Part shown: one piece after another, positions 32,771 through 43,632 of the stretch
Numbering within the stretch: the first letter of the stretch is position 1
Layout: each line of letters starts with the position of its first letter
Origin: Aplectana chamaeleonis
Lineage: Eukaryota; Nematoda; Chromadorea; Rhabditida; Cosmocercidae
NCBI GenBank assembly: GCA_029168955.1
Contig: JAPDOI010000424.1
Span: forward strand, 186,001-250,000
Length of the DNA: 64,000 nt
Reading direction: 5' to 3'
Position numbers and translations under genes: made by a program
The notes under the pieces: model-generated
The model's database searches: none
What the model was told of the DNA's origin: nothing
What the model saw: the letters and a program-made list of their open reading frames with translations, nothing else

Positions 32771-33196
32771 TCGCAATGGGGGGGAGCTGAGCGAATCGCC
32801 CGATTTATGAGGGGGGTCGGACCAAAGTTGGGTTGTACCACACCTCGCGCCGTAGCCTGCTGTGAATTGTCTCTCGTTAAGTCAGAAAATGCCCGCGTAG
32901 TTCGAGAAGTCAAAAACTAGCACTTTTTCGGCCCGACAGCCATTCTCAAGCCTTCAACTTCATGGAAGCGCAATTTCACTGTAATGCTCACACTCTGTCA
33001 AAGATCGTCTACCAAATGCTGTTGTTTGATCGGAAAATCGAAAGTGATTTTTATTGCGCTTGATTCCTTCAAGTACGAGCAACTCCAAAATTTCAAGCGG
33101 TTCTGCGTTGTGCTTGAGGAAGGATCAGAGAAAAAACGCTCGAATACAATAAATAGGAAGAGAAGACACACAACGGAGAAATATGAATGTCAATAG

Positions 33197-33370
33197 CGCG
33201 ATTAAAGGCACACAACACCCAGAAAATCATTTTTTTAGTCTTTATCCTGATCTTGGAGAGAGTCACACGCTGATCATAGTGGTATCTCTGAAATCGTCCA
33301 AGATCCCCCATGAACAGGGTTATGGCTCCTTAAATACATATACCTATACTCTGGGGGTAAAAAATTGGTG
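33197..33370. repeat. Partial copy of a TTAA-MITE-related sequence
   Basis: Begins TTAAAGGCACACAACACC and contains, inverse to 27060-27110, the blocks CTGAAATCGTCCAAGATC and GAACAGGGTTATGGCTCC. It is a diverged or truncated relative; the far terminus is not evident. Confidence 0.45.
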
Positions 33371-33436
33371 GACGAGTTGTCTCCTCTGAGAAAACTCGCC
33401 GCCAATCTCCCGCATACCTGCCGAGTCGTAGCCTAT

Positions 33437-33602
33437 CAGGCACCGACTCGGCAGGTTCAAGGCGCCGACTCGGCAGGTTCTAGGCGCCGACACGGCAGGT
33501 TCAAGGCGCCACCTCGGCAAGTTCAGGGCGCCGACTCGGCAAGTTCAAGGCGCCGACTCGGCAAGTTCAAGGCGCCGAACTCGGCAGGTTCAAGGGGCCG
33601 AC
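33437..33602 (+). repeat. 22-bp minisatellite
   Basis: About seven copies of GGCGCCGACTCGGCAGGTTC plus AA (22 bp), with variants GGCACCGAC, GACACGGC and GGCAAGTTC. The period is not a multiple of three, so the open frame across it changes register between copies. Confidence 0.9.
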
Positions 33603-33772
33603 TGAATATTGCTTATACTTGAAGCATGAATTTCATGCTTCCACGCTGGCAAGCTTGTCAGCTGCAAAATTTGGGAAGGGGGATAAAGCCCCTCTATCGT
33701 TTCTCTCTCACCTCACATGAAGGAGGCAATCAGGCTCCAAGGAACCTCAATGAATGACAGGGGCGTCTCCTC

Positions 33773-35749
33773 AGAACTTTCCAGCCTAGGTTGTTGCGTC
33801 TAATTAGCCCAATTCCTTGTTACATGCGTCTTTACAGGGTCGAAAACGTCATTTCTTGTCACTTGCACGTATGAAAACACGCAAGTAACATGCGAGGGGG
33901 CGTGTATGGTAAGTGCGTCTTTCGGAAGAGACCACAAAGACGCAAGTAACAAACCGTTTAGACGCAAGAAAGCTACTCAAATTGTTTATGACGAGTGCGT
34001 CTTTCACAACTGATTGATTTCTCGTCGATAACCACTACATTTCACCTTTCCCCGATAAGTTCATGTGTTTTGCTGATAAGGAAACTTTCTCAGATTTTCA
34101 TTTTGTTCGTGATTCTACGAACTATATTTCAAAACAAGGCGGTAGCGTACGACTGCTGTCTTGTGCTTACTGAAGTCGGGACATTGATCCTAGACATGAC
34201 TTTCACACAACCTTGGCTTCTCAAGTATTTGCGGTGTTCGTGAAAAATAAGGAAACCGCGGAGCTGTAGACGACGAGTATACTCGTCCGCGCGTACCTTA
34301 ACGCTTTGTCGGCGTCAAATCTAAAACTCAAAATCCACATATTACATAGAAATTCGTGCGATCCGCAATTTTACGCCCTGAAATTCGGTTTGAACTTACA
34401 TAGGCAACCTGATTCTTTCTGGTATAGAGCGCAGTGCAAAAGTATAGGTCCACTATAAATTCCGCATTTTCGCTAAATTACGATTCGCGCTTCACGAAAA
34501 TACGAAATTCAGTTACGCACAGTTACGTGTCCACGGTGAATATCGTCTCCCTAATTTCGTCGAAAATTAAAACAATCGGTAGCTCACTGCCGCATTAGAG
34601 TTAAAAACGTACAGAAACGGGTCTAGAAAAGCACTATGAGGCCATAATTTTTGCGTTTTCCGGCGCCCTTTGCCTTAACTCTGTTCATGATGGTCAATTT
34701 GAGAATCCGAAGAAATATTTGGAATCAGGATCGAGAGTACTCTCTTTTAGCATTTGCACTATTTGGCATACTTTGTACAAAGCATTTAGGCGTAACAGCA
34801 TGGACACATTCGCTCACAAATGCCTTGATTGCGAAATCGCGATTCGGGTTGATTGTTTCTTGTCTAATTTTGCATACATATCTTGTTTAAGAGGGAGCCA
34901 TGTGTTATTCCAGAGAAAAAGAGCACACGATGCTGATTCCCAATATCTTGTTAGATTCCCAAATGGACCCTTTTGAACAGAGTTATGGAAAAAGAGCGAA
35001 AATGCTTTCTAGCGTTTTTGGGCCAAAACGCCAAAGTAATGGCCAGTATTGCAGTAACAACGTTTCTCTGCAGTAAGGTATCTGCGAGCTCGAGGTATGA
35101 AACAATCTTTCCTGAGGAAGGTTAAATCTCATAGTTATTTAATAATAATCAGTAATAATCTCAATGTCATATTGTTTTGTTCTTTTATTTGTTAACTACA
35201 AGAACGTAGGAACCTTAAGCTATCCATTAATGCACTTGTCGTAGTCAAATATGAAGATAATTAGTGTTTTTGCCCACGAAGATTGGGCCGTTGCCGTAGT
35301 TATCGTCATGCACATGTTGAACATCGATTGCGAACTCACGCGATGTACGGCGCGCCTCATAAGGGCAAGTCGTTGTCATTTGGAATAAATAGTTCATTAG
35401 TCCACACCCGCCGCCCTGGCGAGGGCTCTGATATCCACAGTGTATTGGGCACGCAAACGTAGAGCAAGGCGCCTGCGTGTTCAGCGTTTGCTACATGCAT
35501 CTTTGAGGAAGAATCCATGCGCCTTTGATGTAAGGCGCCTGCGTGTTAAGCGTTTGTTACGTACGTCTTTGGGGAATGATTCATGCGCCTTTAATGTAAC
35601 GCGCCTGCGTGTTCAGCGTTTGTTACATGCGTCTTTGAGGAATGATACATGCGTCTTTAGTTCTAGGTATTTGCGTCTTTATGGTATGTAGCATGATGCT
35701 ATCAGACTACATACTTATAAGGCGGAAATAGCTAGGCTGGAAAGTTCTG
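33773..35749. mobile_element. 2-kb TIR element with subterminal GCGTCTTT repeats (hAT-like?)
   Basis: Left tip CAGAACTTTCCAGCCTAG and right tip CTAGGCTGGAAAGTTCTG are perfect inverted repeats of 18 bp. Just inside both ends lie multiple copies, in both orientations, of TTACWTGCGTCTTT: eight or so at 33786-34010, and at 35446-35690 within a 66-bp tandem unit. Such subterminal motif clusters are typical transposase-binding regions of hAT, CACTA and similar elements. The flanks CGTCTCCT and AGTCTGTG share only GTCT, so the 8-bp duplication is not proven. The central 1.4 kb holds short frames without a domain: a non-autonomous element. Confidence 0.7.
35446..35690 (+). repeat. 66-bp tandem unit at the right end of the 2-kb element
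   Basis: About three and a half copies of a unit that runs GGCGCCTGCGTGTTCAGCGT, then TTGTTACATGCGTCTTTGAG, then GAATGATTCATGCGCCTTT. Each contains two GCGYCTTT motifs shared with the left end of the same element. Confidence 0.8.
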
Positions 35750-35949
35750 AGTCTGTGATCTTGGTGGGCCCAATCGTCTGTCCACCCAGCACAGAGGCGT
35801 ATCGTAGGCCGCGCGGGTTCGATCAGTCGTTCAACGTGCGCGTTCCCGGTACACTATTGGAACAGTTTTGTGGTGTAGGTGACCTAGTGAAAGAAAATTG
35901 CGCTTCGCCGCGTTGCTGTGGTAAAAATCTATCGGAAAACTATGTTCTA

Positions 35950-37060
35950 CCAGGTTGTTCAATAAGTTTTGTCGTTCAACAGGAAAACACAATTTTATGG
36001 TTCAAAATACACTTTATTATTCAGTATAATCTCCCTGAACATTAATACACTTGCTCCAACGATCCTCCAATCTGTGGATCATATCCCTGAAGTGAGAATC
36101 CGGAAGGTCTGCAAAATACGCTTCAACAGCCGGTATGACCACTTCATTTGATGAAAAACGCTGTCCACGCATAAATTTATGAGTTCTGGAAACAAATGGA
36201 AGCCGCTGGGGGCCAAATCTGGTGAAATCGGAGGATGCCCCAACAATTCGAACTTTAATTCATGGATTTTAGCCATTGTCAAAATCCTCTTGTGACACGG
36301 TGCATTGTCCCAATGAAAAAGGATTCTTTCTTCTGCAAACCGGGTCTTTTTTCACGAATTTTTCCTTCAACTGGTCCAAAAGGTTGCAATAATATTCAAA
36401 ATTAATTTTTTCACCAATTTGCAAGTAATGCGCAAACAAAATTCCTTTCGCATCCCAAAAAACTGATGCCATAACCTTCTTGGCCGATGTCCGGACATGA
36501 ACACGTTCTGAAGCCGAACAACCAGGTTCACACCACTCTTTAGTCTCTTGTTTTAATTCAGCATCACGCTGATAGACCCAAGTCTCACCCGTAGTGACGA
36601 ATCGACTCACAAAATCCACTTTATCCTCTTTGAAACGCTCCAAATATTGCTGAGAAAGTCGCATTCGAACGTGTTTTTGTTCCATTGTTGGCGAATGCGG
36701 CACCCAATGTGCACACAGCTTTCTAAAACACAAAATTTTACTCAAAATAAGGCTCACTTTGCCTAATGAGATGCGTAGAGCCTCTACTAAATCTCTCTCA
36801 GTCAATCGACGATCTTCCAAAACCATATCCTGTATTTTGGTTATGATTTCTAGTGTTGATGCGCTTTTTGGACGTCCTTCACGTGGATCGTCTTCAAGGC
36901 TTGTACGACCACGTTTAAATTCAGCAATCCATCTTTCTACTGTTCTAATTGTAGGTCAACAAACATTATAAATTTTTAACATTCGTTCGTGAATTTCTTT
37001 TGGTGCTACACCTTCCAAAAATAAGAATTTTATCACTGCACGATGTTCAATTTTTCCATT
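35950..37060 (-). mobile_element. mariner transposon remnant (right end replaced by purine tract)
   Basis: The left end CCAGGTTGTTCAATAAGTTT follows TA (35948-35949) and is a mariner-type terminal repeat. The transposase lies on the minus strand. The right terminal repeat and 5' UTR are missing: a GGAA/GAAA tract starts at 37080 almost directly upstream of the start codon. Confidence 0.85.
36017..37059 (-). pseudogene. mariner transposase (DD34D), inactivated
   Basis: Spans about 1043 bp (347 codons), the normal length for a mariner transposase, from ATG at 37059 to TAA at 36019-36017. A one-base deletion in the A-run after the start shifts the frame; then EHRAVIKFLFLEG and HERMLKIYN (N-terminal HTH region) are readable. 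An in-frame TGA near 36957 precedes RTVERWIAEFKRGR and DDPREGRPKS. The catalytic part reads FVTTGETWVY, where the first catalytic Asp (normally TTDETW) is Gly (GGT). Two frameshifts near 36330-36345 follow; then FHWDNAPCH keeps the second Asp. SPDLAPSGFHLFP has Gly (GGC) where the third Asp of PSDF is expected. The C-terminus ending CINVQGDYTE is preserved. It cannot be active. Confidence 0.93.
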
Positions 37061-37079
37061 GCTGTAACACGGCGACACT

Positions 37080-37700
37080 GAAGGAAGGAAGAAAGGAAAG
37101 AAGAAAGGAAGAAAGGAAGGAAGAAAGAAAGGAAGGAAGGAGAGAAGAAAGGAGGGAAGAAAGGAAGGAAGAAAGGAAGGAAGAAAGGAAGGAAGAAAGG
37201 AAGGAAGAATGGAAAGTAGAGAGGAAAGAAGGGAGGGAGCAAGGAAGGAAGGAAGAAGAAAGGAAGGAAGGAGGGAAGAAAGGAGGGAAGAAAGGAAGGA
37301 AGAAAGGAAGGAAGAAAGGATATGCTGAGTCTTCAGGAATTGGAATATCTGAAACAAGGTAAGAAATGGCACCATCGGAAAGGATTCTGCGTCATGTCTT
37401 AAAGGAAGGAAGAAGGAAGGAAGGTAAGGATGGCATCATTTGAAATGAAAGGGAATCTGAATGGTTGATGTTCGAAATTAAGAAAGGAATCAAGGAAGGA
37501 GGAAGACAATGAGGGAAGAAAGGAAATTGTATCTGCTAAAATATGTTCTGCAAGGAAGAAAGGAAGGAATTTGAATAGATATTCGAATAGAAATGGTAGA
37601 AAGGAAGGGTACGGAATGAATGAATGACGAAAGGAAGGTGCTGTTTGGAATCGGAAATTTAAGAGAATCAAAAGGGGAAGGAAGGAATGGGAGGGAAGTT
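37080..37700 (+). repeat. Purine-rich GGAA/GAAA microsatellite
   Basis: Near-continuous AAGGAAGGAAGA repeats at 37080-37335, then interspersed blocks to 37.7 kb. Open frames (KERKEERKEE on plus, SFLPSFLPSF on minus) are low-complexity artefacts. Confidence 0.95.
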
Positions 37701-38760
37701 AAAAGATTCTGTCGAAATGTCATCAGAATGTCTAGGAAGTTTACTACAAGGATTATTTAAATGGCAAATATGTTTGAATTTGGTCTGTACCGAATAAGTT
37801 TAAATTATACCGAATGAAGTTGAATTTGAATGAAAATGAACGAATATCGAAATGGTACAATATCGGAAAATGAAATATATCGGTACGAAATAATGAGTCT
37901 TAAAACGTTTGTCGAATGAAATGGTACGGAATGGAATTGCTAAATGCAAATGGTAATGAAATATCGGTCAAAACATGCTGTTTAACAATTTTTTAAAAAT
38001 ATACGAATGAATAATGAAATTTGAAATGAAATATGGAACAATATGATGGATAATGATGTTTAAGGAATGAACATCGAATGTACGAATGAATAAATGAATG
38101 AATGAAATGAAACATCGAACAATGAAATCGAATGTATACAGTCTGAATGAACGAATGAAATGAATGGAAACATTTGAAACGAACAGTTATTTAAATGAAT
38201 TTAATGAATGAGAATGAATGGAATGGAATGAATAAAACCAAGCGCTGAATGGCACTGAATGTTTGAAATGAATGAAAGTGAAATGAGAATGATCAATTTG
38301 TTTAACATTCCTAAATAAACAGGTTTGAACATGAAACATTTGAATGAATGAATGTATGAAATAGTTATACTGGAACTGTTAATAAACAGGTTGAAATGAA
38401 GAGTCGTGAATGAATGGAGCGCTGTACGGGCTGAAATGAACGAATGGTGCTGGGAATGGTAACATGACCTTTCATTGTTTAATGAATCTGAGTCGCTTTC
38501 TTCTGAAGCAGCGGAATGAAGTAACAAGTAAAGCAGCATGAGGATAGAAAGGAATTAAAATGAATGAGCTTAGGAAGCGTCAAAAAGCAGCTTAGCTGAA
38601 GTAGAAGCAGTTTAGAATGAATGAGAAGTTGAAGTAAGTAATGAAGTAAAGCAAACCTAAGGAGTAATTCACGAAATGAACCCAAACTTTCCTCCCTCCT
38701 CAAACTCAGCAACTCTGATTTGATTTGATCTGATTTCTGATATTCCATCCCTAACATCCA
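37701..38760 (+). repeat. Degenerate GAATGAAAT low-complexity tract
   Basis: Long purine-rich stretch dominated by GAATGAATG and GAAATGAA motifs with degenerate spacers. No gene. Confidence 0.8.
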
Positions 38761-39650
38761 TCCCTTCTTTCTAAAATCTTTCTTTCTTTCTTCTTTCTTT
38801 TCTAAAGCTTTCTTTCAGCTCCTTTCTTTTCTAGTCCTTTTCTTCTTTCTTTCTCTTTCTGATCTAGTCTAATTCTCTTTCTTTCGCATCTTGACTTCCT
38901 ATAGTCCTTTCCTTCCCTTTCCAATTCTAAATCTTAAATCTTCAAGTGTACTTGTTTGTTTCTTTCTTCCTTCCTTCCTTTCTGCCTTCGTTTCTTTCCT
39001 TCCTTCTCATTTCTTCCCTCTCCTTTCTCCTCTCCTTCCTTCCTTCCTTCCTCTTAAACTTCCTTACCTGTCCTTCCTTCCTTCCTTCCTTCCTTCCCTC
39101 TCCTTCCCTCCCCTTCAATCCCCTTCCTCTTCCTTCCCTTTCCCTTCCCTTCCTTCCTTCCTTCTAAATTTAAACAAAGCTTCCTCCCCTCCCTTTCCTC
39201 CCTCCCTCTCCCCTTCCTCCCCTTTTTCCCTCCCTCTTCCTCCTCCTTCTTCTCACCCTCCTTTGTTTCTTCCTAACTACTCCTTCTAAACTTCCCTCCG
39301 TCTCTCTCGCTCTTCCTTCGCTCACTTCCCGTTTCAGCTCAGCTACTTTCGTTTTTCCTTCGTAGCCTTTCCTTCCTTTCTCGCTCCATTCTCGCTTTCC
39401 GTTTCTTTTCCCGTTCCCATTCCTTTCCTCTCTTTTCTTTCCTTCCGCCTCCCTTCCTTCCTCCTTCCTCCTTCTCTTTCTTCCTTCTTCCCCTCATCTC
39501 TCACCAGCTCTTTCTCTTAATCTAGCCTCGGCTCTCAGCTTCTCTTTCCCTCTCTCTGCTTTTTCGCTCCCTTTTTCGCTCCTGCTTTTGCGGCTTGCTT
39601 TCTCCAGCTTCCCCTCCTTCCTCTCCCTCTCCTCCCTCTTTTCCTGCATA
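38761..39650 (+). repeat. Pyrimidine-rich TTCC/TTTC tract
   Basis: Almost entirely C and T (CTTTCTTTC, CCTTCCTTCC, CCCTCTCC). It is complementary in composition to 37080-37700, so the region has purine-rich and pyrimidine-rich arms on the same strand. Overlapping plus-strand frames (FLPSFLPSF) are artefacts. Confidence 0.93.
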
Positions 39651-39984
39651 TCGGCAAAGGAAGTAAGATTTACTGAATGGATATGATAGATATGGATATG
39701 TATTGTATGAAGAATGGCTGCTTATGTGGCATAGTAATGTAAGGTACTTAATACTTCATTCGGAAGTGTGAAGAATGAAGGTACAAGTGACTGTAATTAA
39801 GAATGAATTTAGAATGAATTCGAAGGTGTTGAATGAATTTGAATCGCTACTAGGAATGGTGGTGGATTACAGGTATAGTGGAAGGACTAGCTGGCTGTTA
39901 CAATAACTACTAAGTATGGCAATGCGCCGTGGAATGGAAGTTGGAAAAGCAAGTGCTAGATCGTAAGCTGGAAAGCAGTGGTTT
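39651..39984. other. Short interruption between pyrimidine tracts
   Basis: Mostly GAATG-type low-complexity and unique sequence. No gene. Confidence 0.5.
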
Positions 39985-40212
39985 TCCTTCCTTTCTTCCT
40001 TCCTATCTTCCTTCCTTTCTTTCCTCTTCCTTTCTTCCTTCCTTTCTTCCCTCCTTTCTTCCCTCCTTCCTTCCTTCCCTCCTTCCTTCCTTCCTTCCTT
40101 CCTTCCTTCCTTCCTTCCTTCCTTCCTTCCTTCCTTCCTTCCTTCCTTCCTTCCTTCCTTCCTCCCTTCCTTCCCTCCTTCCTTCCTTTCTTCCCTCCTT
40201 CCTTCCTTCCTT
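39985..40212 (+). repeat. (CCTT)n microsatellite
   Basis: TTCC tetranucleotides, uninterrupted for roughly 80 bp around 40080-40162, flanked by TTTC/CCTCC variants. Confidence 0.97.
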
Positions 40213-40397
40213 ATGACTATGACTTGGTTTTGTAATCTTAGAACTTGCAGTAATCGGTATGCCTCTGGAAAATTTTTTTTTGCGATTTTGGCATTCTTAA
40301 AGGGTTAAGAATTTATTTATTTTATTTATTTGTTTACTATTGAAACTTATCACATACGAATGCATTTGAAAATTCAAAGCTAAGGTCAATAGTAACG

Positions 40398-41243
40398 CCC
40401 CGAAGCACTTTTCACGACGTCCCGATGACGTCATCAGAAGCCCGAAACACTTTTCACGACGTCCCGATGACGTCATCAGAAGCCCGAAGCACTTTTCACA
40501 ACGTCCCGATGACGTCACGAGAAGCCCGAAACACTTTTCACGACGTCCCGATGACGTCATCAGAAGCCCGAAGCACTTTTCACGACGTCCCGATGACGTC
40601 ATCAGAAGCCCGAAGCACTTTTCACGACGTCCCGATGACGTCACGAGAAGCCCGAAGCACTTTTCACGACGTCGCGATGACGTCATCAGAAGCCCGAAGC
40701 ATTTTTCACGACGTCCCGATGACGTCATCAGAAGCCCGAAGCACTTTTCACGACGTCCCGATGACGTCACGAGAAGCCCGAAGCACTTTTCACGACGTCG
40801 AGATGACGTCATCAGAAGCCCGAAGCATTTTTCACGACGTCCCGATGACGTCATCAGAAGCCCGGAAGCACTTTTCACGACGTCCCGATGACGTCACGAG
40901 AAGCCCGAAGCACTTTTCACGACGTCGCGATGACGTCATCAGAAGCCCGAAGCATTTTTCACGACGTCCCGATGACGTCATCAGAAGCCCGAAGCACTTT
41001 TCACGACGTCCCGATGACGTCACGAGAAGCCCGAAGCACTTTTCACGACGTCGCGATGACGTCATCAGAAGCCCGAAGCATTTTTCACGACGTCCCGATG
41101 ACGTCATCAGAAGCCCGAAGCACTTTTCACGACGTCCCGATGACGTCACGAGAAGCCCGAAACACTTTTCACGACGTCCCGATGACGTCATCAGAAGCCA
41201 GAAGCACTTTTCACGACGTCCCGATGACGCCATCAGAATCCCC
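40398..41243 (+). repeat. Satellite array A2: CRE-bearing 42-bp monomer with 126-bp higher-order unit
   Basis: About 20 monomers of the array-A family. Three monomer types alternate: tcgcgatgacgtcatcag...catttt, tcccgatgacgtcatcag...cactttt and tcccgatgacgtcacgag...cactttt. The tcacgag type recurs at 40511, 40637, 40763, 40890, 41016 and 41142, steps of 126, 126, 127, 126 and 126 bp. All but a few edge monomers keep TGACGTCA. Frames are open on both strands because the period is divisible by three; not considered coding. Confidence 0.97.
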
Positions 41244-41512
41244 ACTCACCAACAAACGGCCTACGGCCCACGGCCTACGGCGCACACCATGACAATTTCT
41301 TAAGCTTTCGAGGTCACAACTTTGTTATTTGTGAGCCGATTTGACTGAAATTTGGAGAGCATGTGTCTTCTGGACCCCTTCACTTATATCCAGAAGGAAA
41401 TCTTCAGAAATTCTGTTTTAAAGATTCTATAAACTATTTTATAAAATTCTAAGTGATCACAAGGCCTAGGCAAAACCAAACCTCTCCAGCCGCTTCGCGG
41501 CTGGAGCGATAA
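41244..41512 (+). repeat. Conserved tail of the array-A module, second copy
   Basis: Exit motif atcagaatcccc, a short CGGCCYA run (41258-41281), then about 235 bp matching 6937-7164. It ends in the perfect hairpin CTCCAGCCG-CTTCG-CGGCTGGAG (41484-41506) and gagcgat, after which the copies diverge. Confidence 0.85.
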
Positions 41513-41554
41513 TTATTTATAGTAGCTCCGATTCGGTGACCAATACAGAGACTG

Positions 41555-41702
41555 TGGTTAGGGAAATTCTGTTGTTTCACCGAAATTTTGCCGAAAATTT
41601 GCCGTTTTAGACGACAATTTCGGCAAACGGCAACTGCAACGGCAAACCCCAAAAATGGCCGGCAAACGGCAATCGGCAAACGGCGATTGCCGCACACCCC
41701 TG
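41555..41702 (-). mobile_element. hAT-type element end with TTTGCCG repeats
   Basis: Read on the minus strand the terminus is CAGGGGTGTGCGGCAATCGC. It shares its first 13 bases with the complete hAT element at 42206 and is followed by repeated TTTGCCGATTGCCG-like motifs. The partner terminus and target duplication were not found, so this is a fragment. Confidence 0.6.
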
Positions 41703-42019
41703 ATCCAAGCCCTGATTGTTTGCCAATAAATGTTTCAGAGCCTACATAAAGTGTTCAAAAAGCGACACTCTTTTGCAGAACATTGTGGAGCTCATTCTTT
41801 AAAAAAATGTTCGAGATATCTATTGAGAAATTACGTGAGGTACCGGTCACTGCATTGACCAATCGATGAGAGCAACTGACCAGCTGCTCACGTGAAAGTA
41901 ACACCATTTACGAAATCCTCCACCCAATCCTTCTATTGCACCCATAGCGCCGACCAGTTGCTGGCGGCGGGCTCGTTCGGCAGCCGAGCTGCTGGCCACA
42001 CTCCGTCTCTGAGCGCTGA

Positions 42020-42205
42020 CTCTCTTTCTCTGATGCAGCACCCATCGAGTGACTCAGAGAAACTGAAGGCTCGTCCGCGGCGCTGGCAGGATGGTCCGCG
42101 GCGCATTGCCGGCGCTACCCCGGCTTCGGTGAAGGATCGTCCGGTCGTCGGCCGTGGACGATCCTGCAAAAGCGCGGAATGGGAGATGATGATATTGATT
42201 CCGAC
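42020..42205 (+). other. Possible exon-like GC-rich stretch interrupted by the hAT element
   Basis: A polypyrimidine-AG (ctctttctctgatgcag, ending about 42036) precedes GC-rich sequence open in more than one frame. Removing the hAT insertion joins it to 44060-44110, and one frame then reads MGDDDIDSDADPTSDTSTY in a continuous acidic stretch. That could be a piece of a host gene or of an older element. I recognise no domain. A short inverted pair (AGGATCGTCC / GGACGATCCT) argues for caution. Confidence 0.25.
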
Positions 42206-42800
42206 CAGGGGTGTGCGGAAATTTTTCAAAAAATTTCAGAAAACAGAAAATCGAGTTTGTCAGAAAACAGAAATCAGAAAACAGAAAGGCCAAAACGGCC
42301 AAAAAACAGAAAACAGAAATCAGAAAACAGAAAATTTTCAGAAAAAATACTCATTGCATATTAACTTTTTTCAAGAGGAAGGAGAGTGTAATTCTGAACA
42401 TCTTTGCTATATCTGTAATACAATATCTACGAGACTGAACAATTAACTAATAAGACATTGATAGTAGCGATGGCACGTCAATGACATAGCCCACTAGGCT
42501 CCACAGCGGTTCTTGATGTGCTATTTCTCAGATATTTCTTCATTGTTTCTGGATTATTAGGCGGCCAAGATCATGTTGTTCACGAAATAGCCCAGAAGTA
42601 GCCGAGCAATAACGGAGAAATAACCAAGACGTGACAGGCACACCAACACGCGACGCGGCGTTTCCCGGCTCGCCGAGCAGCCGCCTTGGCCTCCTGCAGC
42701 TCGGCGGGCCTCCTGGTGCTAGGCGGGGTCCAAGTACCGCCAACTTGGGTAGTTGAACCGACAGCGGTGTTGACATCCAAATCATGCCTCAGGAATGAGT

Positions 42801-42914
42801 CGTGTACAGTTCAACTCCGTATTGCCATTCAATCCGCAAAGTGCACGCTGATTCGCTTTTGGAATCAACGTGCACTTTGCGGACTGAACGGCAATGCGGA
42901 GTTGAACTGTACAT
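42801..42914. repeat. 114-bp palindrome nested in the hAT element
   Basis: TGTACAGTTCAACTCCG and CGGAGTTGAACTGTACA arms with inner CGCAAAGTGCACG / CGTGCACTTTGCG and a short loop (gcttttg). Confidence 0.8.
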
Positions 42915-43088
42915 CCCTTGGAAAGCATTATTTGGCGTCCAATTCGCGGCGAACATTGTTTGGCGGTTATTTCTAGGCTATTACGCGTCAACCAGCTACT
43001 TCCCGACCATTTTCCGGCTACCACGCAGAAAGCAGGCATTTCTTGGCTATTTATTGTCTATTGATCGGGTGAATTTCTCAGAGAACGC

Positions 43089-43295
43089 CAGTACGTCAGC
43101 ACAGTAGGGGTTGCATCCCTCGTTGTCGGCAGCTGCAGCTGACAGCTAACAGCAGCAGTTGCTATTGATATCGAGGGGTTCAACCCCAGCAAGTGTTGGA
43201 ATCATATACCGCTGTCAGCATGAGCTGCTGCTGACAGCGAAGGTTTGCACTCGATCTTTGCCCTGGGATGCAACCCCTATTGTGCCGAAGTACTG
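43089..43295. mobile_element. MITE nested in the hAT element
   Basis: Tips CAGTACGTCAGCACAGTAGG and (inverse) CAGTACTTCGGCACAATAGG, both continuing GGTTGCATCCC. The interior has CAGCTGCAGCTGACAG-like repeats. No convincing target duplication. Confidence 0.7.
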
Positions 43296-43507
43296 AGTAG
43301 GTGAGCAGGGTTCGCGATAAAATCAGTTGCTGAGTTCTCTTCAGGAGTATGCAGGTTTCGCCATCACAAAAGTGCGAAAAGTGAAAAGTTGCAGGAGAAA
43401 CGCACCAAAATAGCTTACAACAGCTATTTGGTGGGTATTCGCACGCACCAACTAACACGATTCATAAAAGTGCTGGTTTTTTCGTTTAGCAACCTGTTCA
43501 TGATTTT

Positions 43508-43632
43508 CCGGAAGCGGCAAATGCCGCGCAATATCAGTAGAGAAATGAGAAATCAGATGTTTGATACCGTTACCGAGCATCTGATTTCTCATTTTTCTTG
43601 TGATAATCCGTGGCATTTGCCGCCTCGCAAAT
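43508..43632. repeat. 125-bp foldback nested in the hAT element
   Basis: GCGGCAAATGCC at the left and GGCATTTGCCGC at the right, with inner arms GAGAAATCAGATG / CATCTGATTTCTC. Confidence 0.75.

Noticed and set aside
37000..40235. Frames rich in KEE/RKE or SFLP repeats as low-complexity proteins
   Set aside because: They are translations of GGAA and TTCC microsatellites, open on both strands.
41892..42446. 184-codon open frame as a complete gene
   Set aside because: It runs across the left end of the hAT element and ends inside it, so it cannot be an original coding unit; only the pre-insertion part is kept as a weak exon candidate.
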